NCBI RefSeq assembly: GCF_000021305.1
Contig: NC_011772.1
Location: 2,146,001 to 2,210,000, forward strand
Length of the DNA: 64,000 nt
DNA from: Bacillus cereus G9842
GTDB lineage: Bacteria > Bacillota > Bacilli > Bacillales > Bacillaceae_G
Direction of reading: 5' to 3'
Positions 1 to 7,645 of this stretch are shown piece after piece (positions within the stretch are counted from its first letter, which is position 1; each line of letters opens with the position of its first letter). The notes beneath the pieces are model-generated. The model had not been told where the DNA came from. It did not search any database and saw only the letters and a program-made list of their open reading frames with translations. The translations under genes and the position numbers were made by a program.

Positions 1-417
1 CTTCGTGAAAGAACTGAGGATGTACTATTATTAGCATCTTATTTTTTGAAAGAATATAATAAAAGTTATAAAAAAGGTGTACTTCAAATTGATGAGGAAG
101 CGAAAGATAGACTGCAAGCTTATCAGTGGCCTGGAAATGTCCGGGAGTTAAAACATACGATTGAACATGCTGTCATAATTGCAGAAGGTAATACATTAAC
201 AGCTAATTGTTTACCGCGTACATTTCGGAAAGAGAATCTTCCGAAGAAGAAGAGCATATTGCCACTTAGAGAAGCACTTCATCAAACAGAAAAAGAATTA
301 ATAGATCAAGCGTTGATTGAAACGGAAGGGAATATATTACAAGCCGCAAAAATGTTAGGTATCCCTCGTCAAACGCTTCAATATAAACTGAGGAAGTACG
401 ACAAAACCGCCGAATAA
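1..417 (+). CDS. Sigma-54-dependent transcriptional activator, C-terminal part (5' end outside window)
   Basis: The reading frame is open from the first base and lacks its N-terminus. What remains is the end of an AAA+ sigma-54 interaction domain, with the motif WPGNVREL followed by the helical lid, and a Fis-type helix-turn-helix close to the C-terminus (GNILQAAKMLGIPRQTLQYK). Proteins of this family (RocR, AcoR, BkdR types) bind upstream sites and drive ATP-dependent open-complex formation by RNA polymerase carrying sigma-54. A matching -24/-12 promoter lies just downstream in front of kamA, so this protein is the probable activator of lysine catabolism; that pairing is inference. The sensor domain and ligand cannot be judged from this fragment. 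Confidence 0.92.
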   Translation, partial: LRERTEDVLLLASYFLKEYNKSYKKGVLQIDEEAKDRLQAYQWPGNVRELKHTIEHAVIIAEGNTLTANCLPRTFRKENLPKKKSILPLREALHQTEKELIDQALIETEGNILQAAKMLGIPRQTLQYKLRKYDKTAE

Positions 418-430
418 TCGGCGGTTTTTG
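403..430 (+). terminator. Intrinsic terminator of the activator gene
   Basis: An 11-bp stem (arms 403-413 and 418-428) with a four-base loop runs into a T tract. The stop codon of the activator gene (415-417) lies inside the loop. Confidence 0.85.
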
Positions 431-573
431 TGTGTTTGCACGAATAAAAGAGCGTTTACATATATAAAAAGTAATGAATATAATGTTAAGTATTGATTTC
501 ATACAACGCTTAAAAATATTTTTTCGCTTATGTAATAGGGTTCTCCGCAAATTTACTTATCAACAATGTAAAG

Positions 574-590
574 TTGGCATAACTATTGCT
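574..590 (+). promoter_or_regulatory. Sigma-54 (-24/-12) promoter of kamA
   Basis: TTGGCAT at 574-580 and TTGCT at 586-590 place GG (576-577) and GC (588-589) exactly ten bases apart, the diagnostic spacing of sigma-54 promoters. The expected transcription start is near 601, shortly before the kamA ribosome site. A sigma-54 activator gene ends directly upstream. No activator binding site was identified with confidence between 430 and 570. Confidence 0.85.
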
Positions 591-627
591 TATATAAAGG
601 ATGAGCGTATAAAAAGGGGGAATAGCA

Positions 628-2049
628 ATGTTACATGATGTATACAAACCAAATCGTCACTGGAAGGATATCGAATTATGGAAAGATGTTACTGAAGAGC
701 AATGGAATGATTGGGTTTGGCAATTAACGAATACGATCAAAACGTTAGATGACTTAAGAAAAGTAATTAACTTAACACCTGAAGAAGAAGAGGGCGTTAA
801 AATTTCAACGAAAACGATCCCGTTAAACATTACACCGTACTATGCTTGGCTAATGAATCCTGATGATCCACGCTGTCCGATTCGGATGCAATCAGTACCG
901 ATTTCGGAAGAGTTATATAAAACAAAATATGATTTAGAAGATCCGCTTCACGAAGATGAAGATTCACCAGTTCCAGGGCTAACACATCGTTATCCGGACC
1001 GTGTACTATTCTTAGTAACAAATCAATGTTCTATGTATTGTCGTTACTGTACACGCCGTCGTTTTAGTGGACAAATTGGAATGGGTGTACCGAAGAAACA
1101 ATTAGATGATGCGATTGCTTATATTAGTGAAACACCACAAGTACGAGATGTATTAATCTCCGGTGGTGATGGACTTCTAATTAACGATAAAATTTTAGAA
1201 TATGTATTAAAAAATTTACGAGAGATTCCGCATGTTGAGATTATTCGTATCGGAACGAGAGCACCAGTAGTATTCCCACAACGTATTACAGAAAATTTAT
1301 GTAACATTATTAAAAAATACCATCCAGTATGGTTAAATACACATTTCAATACATCTATTGAAATTACTGAAGAATCGAAAAAGGCATGTGAAATGTTAGC
1401 GAATGCTGGTGTTCCAGTCGGAAACCAAGCAGTAATTTTAGCTGGTATTAACGACAGCGTTCCAATTATGAAAAAACTTATGCATGACTTAGTAAAAATC
1501 CGTGTACGTCCATATTACATTTATCAATGTGATTTATCTGAAGGTATCGGTCACTTCCGTGCACCAGTATCTAAAGGTCTTGAAATTATTGAAGGTTTAC
1601 GTGGACACACATCTGGTTATGCTGTTCCGACATTCGTTGTTGATGCGCCAGGTGGAGGCGGTAAAATTGCACTTCAACCAAACTATTTAATCTCACAAAG
1701 TGCAGATAAAGTTGTACTTCGTAACTTTGAAGGTGTTATTACGACGTATCCAGAGCCAGAGAGCTATATTCCAGGAAGAGCGGAAGGATACTTTAAAGAG
1801 ATTTATCCGAACTACGAAGAAAAACGTTCAGATGTTGGTATCGCAGGTCTTATGAGCGATAAGAAATTTAACCTCGTTCCAGACGACTTACAGCGTATGA
1901 ACCGTCGTAAAGACTACGAAGATAATGATACTCATGCATCTTTAAAAGATAAACGTGATAAGCGTGATCAATTAAAAGATAAAAAATATCAAGCACAAAT
2001 GGCTAAATTAGAAGAAAACGACAAAAAAACTGAGGGTGATGCAGTATGA
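628..2049 (+). CDS. kamA: L-lysine 2,3-aminomutase (radical SAM)
   Basis: This enzyme interconverts L-alpha-lysine and L-beta-lysine using S-adenosylmethionine, a 4Fe-4S cluster and pyridoxal phosphate. The radical SAM cysteines are visible as CxxxCxxC at residues 134, 138 and 141 in the segment CSMYCRYCTRRR. At 473 residues it has the size of the Bacillus enzyme, longer than clostridial KamA because of a charged, lysine-rich C-terminal tail. The start is supported by AAGGGGG ahead of ATG 628. It shares a four-base ATGA overlap with yokU and sits behind a sigma-54 promoter. No beta-lysine acetyltransferase gene lies downstream in the window; one could lie upstream. Confidence 0.95.
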   Translation: MLHDVYKPNRHWKDIELWKDVTEEQWNDWVWQLTNTIKTLDDLRKVINLTPEEEEGVKISTKTIPLNITPYYAWLMNPDDPRCPIRMQSVPISEELYKTKYDLEDPLHEDEDSPVPGLTHRYPDRVLFLVTNQCSMYCRYCTRRRFSGQIGMGVPKKQLDDAIAYISETPQVRDVLISGGDGLLINDKILEYVLKNLREIPHVEIIRIGTRAPVVFPQRITENLCNIIKKYHPVWLNTHFNTSIEITEESKKACEMLANAGVPVGNQAVILAGINDSVPIMKKLMHDLVKIRVRPYYIYQCDLSEGIGHFRAPVSKGLEIIEGLRGHTSGYAVPTFVVDAPGGGGKIALQPNYLISQSADKVVLRNFEGVITTYPEPESYIPGRAEGYFKEIYPNYEEKRSDVGIAGLMSDKKFNLVPDDLQRMNRRKDYEDNDTHASLKDKRDKRDQLKDKKYQAQMAKLEENDKKTEGDAV

Positions 2050-2318
2050 ATTGTATGTGGTGTGACAGTACAGAAGCGAAAGAAAGCTTGAATACTGTAT
2101 ATTGGGAATTACCAGATGGTACGAAAGCCATTGAAATCCAAAAGACACCATGTATTTCTTGTTCCTCGTGCGGGATGGACTATCAATCAGACCATACAGT
2201 AAAAGAAATTGAAGATCAGTTATTTTTAATTTATACGAAAGATTTACCAAAACAACTAACATATGAAGAATTAATGGGAAGACCACGTCTATTAAAAAGA
2301 AATTACTTCGACTTTTAA
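2046..2318 (+). CDS. yokU: YokU-family zinc-finger protein
   Basis: A 90-residue protein with paired cysteines near the N-terminus (C3, C6) and in the middle (C36, C39, C42), the pattern of YgiT-type zinc-binding domains. It begins within the stop codon of kamA (ATGA), so the two are translationally coupled. YokU is encoded next to kamA in other bacilli as well, but its biochemical role is not known to me. The association suggests a function tied to lysine aminomutase, such as metal or cluster supply or regulation; this is speculation. Confidence 0.85.
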   Translation: MNCMWCDSTEAKESLNTVYWELPDGTKAIEIQKTPCISCSSCGMDYQSDHTVKEIEDQLFLIYTKDLPKQLTYEELMGRPRLLKRNYFDF

Positions 2319-2345
2319 CCAGCTTTTATGCTGGTTTTTTTCTTT
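2317..2345 (+). terminator. Terminator after kamA-yokU
   Basis: Seven-base-pair stem (arms 2317-2323 and 2330-2336) followed by a T-rich run; closes the two-gene operon. Confidence 0.8.
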
Positions 2346-2390
2346 TTTGCCTTGTATAATGTACCCAAGTTAGAAAGGTAGGGAATATTT

Positions 2391-2606
2391 TTGAAAAAGA
2401 CATTTTACCATTATATGATGAAGCATCGTGCAGCTTTATTTAGAAATGAAATTTCAGATTTAGCAGAGGCGATGTATGATGATTTAAGTTTTCCGAAGCA
2501 ATCTGAAGACTATGATGAAATTAGTTCATACTTAGAGTTGAGCGGAATGCTAGAAAGTATGTCTATATTTGATGAAGCCTGGGATTTATACATACAAGAT
2601 AGATAA
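2391..2606 (+). CDS. yozE: YozE-family small protein
   Basis: A 71-residue acidic protein matching the YozE (UPF0346) family of small helical proteins with a SAM-like fold. It starts at TTG 2391, preceded by AAAGGTAGGGA at suitable spacing; no upstream ATG is usable. In Bacillus genomes the gene travels with yokU, yozD and yodM, as it does here. No enzymatic motif is present and the function is unknown. Confidence 0.85.
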   Translation: MKKTFYHYMMKHRAALFRNEISDLAEAMYDDLSFPKQSEDYDEISSYLELSGMLESMSIFDEAWDLYIQDR

Positions 2607-2616
2607 AAACTATTTG

Positions 2617-2672
2617 AAAACATACAGAATACATTACTTTATTTAAAGTGAAGTATTCTGTATGTTTTTTTA
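2617..2672 (+). terminator. Terminator after yozE
   Basis: A long perfect stem of 16 bp (2617-2632 with 2653-2668) followed by T residues. The A-tract on the other side would allow function on both strands. Confidence 0.8.
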
Positions 2673-2845
2673 TTGATTTGAAGCTAGTCTAGTTACTAGC
2701 TTTTCTTTTGAGTGTAACGTAAATTTTATAAGATTATAATTTTTATTGAAAAAATTTATGAATATAAGCTTCTGTGATAAGCGTTTTTATGTAGGTTGCA
2801 TATACTGTTATCAAAATCACGACGTCAAAAAAAGGAGAGATAGAG

Positions 2846-3508
2846 ATGGCAAGAAAAAAACAACCTAAATATAACGTAGGGGACATAGTCGTGATTACGC
2901 TATATGGAACCGTTGGGAAAATCACAAATATGAAGGTTTTAGATGGAGTTTATGTATACGAAGTCAATAATCACGATGGATTTTACGTAGAGCAAACGCT
3001 GCAGCACGTTACAGAGCAAGATATGAAGAAGGGCGATACGGAGTGGATTGAATTAAATTATAATTTCACGTTTGGTGATCTTGTGCAAGTAACTGGATAT
3101 GATAAAGATGTTTTCCGTATTGTTGGTTTTCGTACAGAAGTATGGAGATATAAGAATGACGCATGGGAAGATACAATTTATGAATTGTCACGGATTACGG
3201 ATGGTGAATGGTTAGAAGCGGATGAGTCAGATTTAACGTTACTTGCCAATGCTCAAACGGCAAATGCAATTTTGAAGAAACTGAAACAAGATAAAGCAGG
3301 TATGAATAAATTAGATTTAGGTAAGTTAAAGTCAATTAACAACTCGAAAAAAGTGAGTGTTAAGACGAATCGTCAAGAAATCATTGATGGATTACTTGAT
3401 ATTTATAACGATTATCAATTATTGTTCGATACATTTAAAGATGAAGAATATAAAATTGTAATGGATGTTGTTCATAATTATTTAGTTAAATTGACAGAGA
3501 AAAAATAG
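2846..3508 (+). CDS. YodN-position hypothetical protein
   Basis: A 220-residue soluble protein with a strong ribosome site (AAAGGAGAG). The first half consists of beta-rich segments with two similar openings, one at residues 10-20 (VGDIVVITLYG) and one near 77-90 (FGDLVQVTGYD), resembling SH3-like or KOW-type barrels. The second half is helical and lysine-rich. Position between YozE and YozD genes matches yodN in Bacillus, so I regard it as the YodN equivalent by context only. No catalytic motif is apparent. Confidence 0.8.
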   Translation: MARKKQPKYNVGDIVVITLYGTVGKITNMKVLDGVYVYEVNNHDGFYVEQTLQHVTEQDMKKGDTEWIELNYNFTFGDLVQVTGYDKDVFRIVGFRTEVWRYKNDAWEDTIYELSRITDGEWLEADESDLTLLANAQTANAILKKLKQDKAGMNKLDLGKLKSINNSKKVSVKTNRQEIIDGLLDIYNDYQLLFDTFKDEEYKIVMDVVHNYLVKLTEKK

Positions 3509-3512
3509 TTAA

Positions 3513-3668
3513 CTAGAAAGAGAGAATAAATTGAACAACAACATATGCAGTATAAGGTATGCCTACAATTATTAAAAAAATAAAAAGCCACTTTATAAGA
3601 GAGTCTGCCCATTGATCTTCATGCATGAACTCTTCTTTTGTTTGTCCTACTTCATATTGATTTTCCAT
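3513..3668 (-). CDS. Small single-span membrane protein (51 aa)
   Basis: Reading the minus strand, a strong ribosome site (AAAGGGGG) precedes an ATG at 3668 that opens 51 codons ending at TAG 3513-3515. The product has a charged N-terminal half (MENQYEVGQTKEEF...) followed by one hydrophobic helix of about 22 residues. The reading frame fits precisely between the convergent end of the YodN-position gene and the yozD promoter region. I do not recognise a family. The good ribosome site and the clean amphipathic-to-membrane layout argue that it is a true gene. Confidence 0.65.
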   Translation of the reverse strand: MENQYEVGQTKEEFMHEDQWADSLIKWLFIFLIIVGIPYTAYVVVQFILSF

Positions 3669-3817
3669 TATTATTTCCCCCTTTGAATAGCTTGTACTAC
3701 AATCGTATGCATCTCGTCCAAAGCTTATGACCTATAAAAAAATAAAATCTATTTTTCTAATCTCATATACATAATTTTGAGATTTTTTCATAAAACAGAA
3801 ATAAAGGAGTGATGCTC

Positions 3818-3997
3818 ATGAAGGAAATTGAAGTCGTGATTGATACGGAAGAGATTGCGGAGTTTTTTTATGAGCAACTAATTGAAAGAGGGTACGTCCC
3901 GAAACGAGAAGAAATTGAAGATCTCGCAGATATTACATTTGAGTATTTATTAGAGAAATGCATGATTGATGAAGTTTTTGATGAAGAGGATGAATGA
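3818..3997 (+). CDS. yozD: YozD-family small acidic protein
   Basis: A 59-residue, highly acidic protein matching the YozD family. The ribosome site AAAGGAG at 3803-3809 places the start at ATG 3818; GTG 3809 and ATG 3812 are in frame but too close to it. No function is established. Its neighbours (YodN-position gene, PAP2 gene) repeat the Bacillus yod gene order. Confidence 0.8.
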   Translation: MKEIEVVIDTEEIAEFFYEQLIERGYVPKREEIEDLADITFEYLLEKCMIDEVFDEEDE

Positions 3998-4001
3998 AAG
4001 T

Positions 4002-4029
4002 AACGACGGGCATAACTCGTCGTTTTTTT
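4002..4029 (+). terminator. Terminator after yozD
   Basis: Stem 4002-4010 with 4016-4024 (one G-T pair), then seven T residues. Confidence 0.8.
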
Positions 4030-4108
4030 ACTCTTTACAAACCTGTCACAAATATAGTCAATAATTATTGGTATAATTAAAATGAAATTTTACTCAAGAG
4101 GTGAAGGG

Positions 4109-4291
4109 ATGTTCAAAAAAATTATTGATTCTTTATTAGGAAAGAAAAAATATCGTTCGTATTCAAGTAGTGATTACCGTCGTAGAGGGCGCTCGTATTC
4201 AAGTAGCGATTATAAACGACGTTCATCTGGTTATGGACATCAACATTATAAAAGAAAACGTAAAAGCCGTAGCTTCTTTTCAAGTAGCTGA
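4109..4291 (+). CDS. Arg/Ser-repeat basic peptide upstream of kinase
   Basis: A 60-residue, very basic protein. Residues 1-14 form a short amphipathic helix with lysines. The rest holds two near-identical units, RSYSSSDYRRR (16-26) and RSYSSSDYKRR (28-38), followed by a basic stretch and a terminal SRSFFSSS. The start at ATG 4109 follows AGAGGTG; ATG 4082 is in frame but has no ribosome site. The stop codon TGA shares its last base with the ATG of the kinase gene. I do not know a described family. The alternating Arg/Lys and Ser runs look like SR-protein tails, and with the adjacent kinase the serines or tyrosines are plausible phosphorylation sites; this is inference. Confidence 0.7.
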   Translation: MFKKIIDSLLGKKKYRSYSSSDYRRRGRSYSSSDYKRRSSGYGHQHYKRKRKSRSFFSSS

Positions 4292-5112
4292 TGAAATGGC
4301 GTCGTGTACTAGCATTATTTGATAGACCACTGCGGAAAAATACAATTGTTGCAGAACGTTATAAAATTGAATCAGTAATTGGAATGGGCAGTTATGGGGT
4401 CACATATGTCGTTAATGATTTACAAGTAAATAGATATAAAGTCTTAAAACAATTAAGACAAAGTAAACAAAGATATGAGTCTGGTAGAAAATCATTTGAA
4501 CAAGAGAAAATGATTTTACAAACATTAAATCATCATGCAATTCCTAGTCTGTATGATCATTTCATATGGGAGAAAAAGAGCTTCTTTGTGATGGAGTACA
4601 TGCCTGGTAAAAATTTTGAAGATTATATTTTCATAGATGGGTATGTATATACAGAACGTGAAGTTTTTGAGATTTTATATGAAATATTAGAAATTGTATC
4701 GGTGTTTCATAGTGAAGGCATTATTCACCGAGATTTACGCATTCCAAACATATTAATGAAAGAAAATCAAATTAGTATTATTGATTTTGGATTGGCTAAA
4801 TGGAAAGGTGAGGGTGATGAGAGAGCTACAACTTACGAAGGTGAACAAGCTTTGATGCGAGAAGTCCACTTTCGTAGCGACTTTTATGCACTCGGTCATT
4901 TCTCGTTATTTTTATTATATGCAGGATATGAATCTAATGAAAAACAGGAAAAACCATGGTACGAAGAATTAACTTTGGAAAATTATAATCGCGAAATGCT
5001 TATGCGAATGTTACAAATAAAAACGCCGTACTATGAGAATGTACAAGATTTAAAACAAGATGTAGCTTCTGCTTTAGAAAGGATGGAGACTCCATGTTTC
5101 AAAAGTTTTTAG
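4291..5112 (+). CDS. Ser/Thr-type protein kinase (YbdM/PrkD-like)
   Basis: A 273-residue single-domain eukaryotic-type kinase with all core elements: glycine loop GMGSYG (31-36), beta-3 lysine K53, a candidate alpha-C glutamate at 70 or 72, catalytic loop HRDLRIPN (146-153) and DFG (165-167). The catalytic loop carries Arg instead of the Lys usual in Ser/Thr kinases two residues after HRD. There is no transmembrane or PASTA segment, so it is cytosolic, resembling the small kinase YbdM of B. subtilis. Its start overlaps the stop of the SR-like peptide gene by one base and its end overlaps spo0M by 19 bases, which points to translational coupling of all three. Substrates are unknown. Confidence 0.88.
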   Translation: MKWRRVLALFDRPLRKNTIVAERYKIESVIGMGSYGVTYVVNDLQVNRYKVLKQLRQSKQRYESGRKSFEQEKMILQTLNHHAIPSLYDHFIWEKKSFFVMEYMPGKNFEDYIFIDGYVYTEREVFEILYEILEIVSVFHSEGIIHRDLRIPNILMKENQISIIDFGLAKWKGEGDERATTYEGEQALMREVHFRSDFYALGHFSLFLLYAGYESNEKQEKPWYEELTLENYNREMLMRMLQIKTPYYENVQDLKQDVASALERMETPCFKSF

Positions 5113-5849
5113 CAAGCGTTGGTATTGGGAGTGCAAAGGTAGATACTGTTCTTGAAAAAGATGAGTATATTGTTGGGGAAGAAATAGTTGGAAATGTTCA
5201 TATAACTGGAGGTTCAGTTAGCCAGCAAATTGAAAGCATTTACTTAACATTATCGACGTCGTATGTACGAGAAGTGGATGATAAAAAAGTAACAGCAACG
5301 TATGATTTAGAGCGAGTACGCTTAACAGAACCATTTTCTATAGAACCGAATGAAAAAGTTGAAATTCCATTTTCTTTTCCAATGCCAATTGAAGCACCAC
5401 TTACACTTGATATGAAAACGGTTTGGATTCATACAGGTCTTGATATTAAACATAGTATAGACCCAAGTGACCGCGACTACGTTCAAGTGTTACCCAATGC
5501 ATTATTAAGTAGTGTTTTAGATAGTGTAAATGAATTAGGGTTTAAAGCACGTCATATAGAATGTGAAGAATTACCGCATCGATTACGTAAGCAAGTTCCA
5601 TTCGCACAAGAATTTGAGTTTATTCCAGTTTCTGGAGAGTATTATGGGAAATTAGATGAATTAGAATTATTAATCTTGCCACGTGCATACGATCGACTAG
5701 AAATTATTATGGAAGTAGATAGAAAATCTCGTGGTTTAGCTGGATTATTCGCTGAGGCGCTTGATCTTGATGAGAAGGTGATTCGTTTTACCGTAACAAG
5801 AGAAGATATCCCTGAGATGAAGCAAAAAATTAATAATTATATTTTTTAA
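5094..5849 (+). CDS. spo0M: Sporulation-control protein Spo0M
   Basis: A 251-residue protein of the Spo0M family, which has an arrestin-like beta-sandwich fold and affects sporulation initiation and cell-cycle events in B. subtilis. The family-typical opening (FQKFLASVGIGSAKVDT) and the beta-rich body are present at full length. The start ATG 5094 lies inside the end of the kinase gene, preceded by AAAGGATGGAGA. Coupling to a kinase gene and an SR-like peptide gene is unusual in my experience and suggests phospho-dependent binding; that is a hypothesis. Confidence 0.9.
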   Translation: MFQKFLASVGIGSAKVDTVLEKDEYIVGEEIVGNVHITGGSVSQQIESIYLTLSTSYVREVDDKKVTATYDLERVRLTEPFSIEPNEKVEIPFSFPMPIEAPLTLDMKTVWIHTGLDIKHSIDPSDRDYVQVLPNALLSSVLDSVNELGFKARHIECEELPHRLRKQVPFAQEFEFIPVSGEYYGKLDELELLILPRAYDRLEIIMEVDRKSRGLAGLFAEALDLDEKVIRFTVTREDIPEMKQKINNYIF

Positions 5850-5853
5850 TAAA

Positions 5854-5917
5854 CTATGCATAAAAAAGGAATGGAGAGGAAAACTAAAACAACCGCTCCA
5901 TTTTTTTGCATAGTGAG
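5854..5917 (+). terminator. Two-step hairpin terminator after spo0M
   Basis: An outer stem (5854-5860 with 5908-5914 region) encloses an A/T paired segment and an inner stem GGAATGGAG/CTCCATTT, with a seven-T run. The 3' arm reaches the ribosome-binding region of the PAP2 gene. Confidence 0.6.
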
Positions 5918-5926
5918 GTTATGTAT

Positions 5927-6562
5927 GTGAAACGATATCGACATTTATACTTGCTAAGTTTTACGTTACTCATTTGTTTTGTCGTATTATCACTTTCGTA
6001 TCATACCGCTTGTATTGAGAATTTTGACAATATAGTCGCACATTTTATTCAAAGCTTTCGAAACGATTATTTGACGACCTATTTTACTTGGGTGTCTTTT
6101 ATCGGTTCCAAAAGGATATTTTTCCCATTACTCATTATTCTTGTAATGTATTTTCTCGTTAGAAAAAAGTTGCTTAGTGCATTGCTTCTAACAATTAATT
6201 ACTACGGATCTCGTTATTTAAACAGTCTGCTTAAACTATGGTACGAACGAGCAAGACCTGATGTTACGCAGCTTGTTACTGCAACTGGATATAGTTTTCC
6301 GAGCGGTCATACGATGAATGCTACGGCTTTTTTAGGATTTATTGCATACGTCACAATTACTGAAGATCGTATTTCGTTGCATAAAAAATTGCTAATTATT
6401 CTTATAGCAAGCTTTGTTGTATTATCTATTTCAGTTAGCCGAATATATCTTGGCGTGCACTATCCATCTGACATATTAGCAGGATGGGCAGCTGGCGGTA
6501 GCTGGCTCGTTTTATGTGTTATATTCCATAAAACGTTCATAAAAAAAGAACCTATGTCATAA
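5927..6562 (+). CDS. yodM: PAP2-family membrane phosphatase (YodM-like)
   Basis: An integral membrane lipid phosphatase of the PAP2 superfamily, likely acting on undecaprenyl pyrophosphate, phosphatidylglycerol phosphate or related lipids outside the membrane. All three signature motifs are visible: KLWYERARP, SFPSGHT and SRIYLGVHYPSD, spread between about six hydrophobic helices. I place the start at GTG 5927, eight bases behind GTGAGG; ATG 5921 is in frame but only two bases from that site. The gene occupies the yodM position of the Bacillus yod cluster. Its last 11 bases overlap the convergent CDF transporter gene. Confidence 0.88.
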   Translation: MKRYRHLYLLSFTLLICFVVLSLSYHTACIENFDNIVAHFIQSFRNDYLTTYFTWVSFIGSKRIFFPLLIILVMYFLVRKKLLSALLLTINYYGSRYLNSLLKLWYERARPDVTQLVTATGYSFPSGHTMNATAFLGFIAYVTITEDRISLHKKLLIILIASFVVLSISVSRIYLGVHYPSDILAGWAAGGSWLVLCVIFHKTFIKKEPMS

Positions 6563-6576
6563 TAGGTTCTTTTTTC
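6541..6576. terminator. Bidirectional terminator inside two convergent stop regions
   Basis: Stem AAAAAAGAACCTA/TAGGTTCTTTTTTC. The hairpin contains the stop codons of both the PAP2 gene (+) and the CDF gene (-), so the two coding ends overlap and share one terminator. Confidence 0.8.
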
Positions 6577-7433
6577 ATTGGCTCAACATGAATGTGTGCA
6601 TGGTAAATTCCAAACTTTTTGCGAAGCATAGCTTCGATGTTGTCGGTAATACAGTGACTTTCTCCAACATCCATACGAGCATCTACTTCAATTGTAATAT
6701 CAACGTACGTTTGATTCCCGTACATACGTGCTCGAATATCTACAATGTTTTCCACACCGCCAATATGCTCAATAGCATCAGCGTATTCCTCCATTTTATC
6801 AGGGTCAATTCCATCTGTTAGCATATGAGAAGATTCTACGAAAATCTCCCATGCAGTTTTACAAATAATAAGACCAACAATTAAAGCGGCAATAGGGTCT
6901 AAAATAGGCATTTGGAACTGAGAACCGACAATACCTACTACAGTACCGATACTTACGAGTGCATCTGATAAATTATCTTTTGCAGCAGCTTCTAGTGATT
7001 TACTTTTTGTTCGTGCTGCAATTTTTTTCGTATACAAATACACGCAGTACATAACGACAGCAGAAAATAAAGCAACCCATGCAGCGAGTACATTAGGTGC
7101 TGCTTGTTTCGGATTTAAGAAAGATTGAATGGCACTAATAACAACTTCTAATCCGACTGTTGCCATAATGAAGGACGCAACAAGTGATGCGATTTGTTCG
7201 GCCCGTGAATGCCCATACGGATGATCTGGGTCACGAGGTTTACGAGATATTTTTAGACCAATTAATATCGCTAAAGAAGCACCGATATCCGTTAAGTTAT
7301 TTAAACCGTCAGCACGTAATGCGCTAGAGAGGGTAATATAACTGATGATGATTTTCATAGAGGATAAAAATATGTAGGCCATAATGCTGACAATAGCACC
7401 TTTATCAGCTTCTTTATGAGAAAGAGTATCCAT
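6552..7433 (-). CDS. Cation diffusion facilitator (probable Mn/metal efflux)
   Basis: A 293-residue CDF transporter that would export divalent metal in exchange for protons. Six membrane helices are evident, followed by a cytoplasmic C-terminal domain ending in a His-containing strand (HAHIHVEP). The metal-site residues in helices 2 and 5 read N45/N46...D49 (NNLTD) and D153...D157 (DNLSD), the pattern of manganese-type CDF proteins such as MneP and MneS rather than zinc types with His in helix 2. The specificity is inferred. ATG 7433 follows AAAGGTGAG at proper spacing; GTG 7442 overlaps that site and is rejected. Confidence 0.9.
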   Translation of the reverse strand: MDTLSHKEADKGAIVSIMAYIFLSSMKIIISYITLSSALRADGLNNLTDIGASLAILIGLKISRKPRDPDHPYGHSRAEQIASLVASFIMATVGLEVVISAIQSFLNPKQAAPNVLAAWVALFSAVVMYCVYLYTKKIAARTKSKSLEAAAKDNLSDALVSIGTVVGIVGSQFQMPILDPIAALIVGLIICKTAWEIFVESSHMLTDGIDPDKMEEYADAIEHIGGVENIVDIRARMYGNQTYVDITIEVDARMDVGESHCITDNIEAMLRKKFGIYHAHIHVEPMKKEPIMT

Positions 7434-7645
7434 TTTAATCACTCACCTTTCTTTAAAGGAATTTCTTTCTATAAATAGAGTATCAAACGAAAGTCGTGTG
7501 GGTCTATACAAACATTGTTGACGTTTTATAGCTTTTTAAGAAGGGGATAACAAAGTTTCGTGAAGGAAAAATATGTTGAAAAGTACAAAGTCAGGGTGTG
7601 AACCTAATTAGAGTTTATTTACTAAAGAGATAGGAGGGTAGATGG
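7434..7645. other. Divergent intergenic region
   Basis: About 210 AT-rich bases between the CDF gene (minus) and the small lipoprotein gene (plus). Both promoters should lie here, but no clear -35/-10 pair or operator was identified. Confidence 0.4.
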
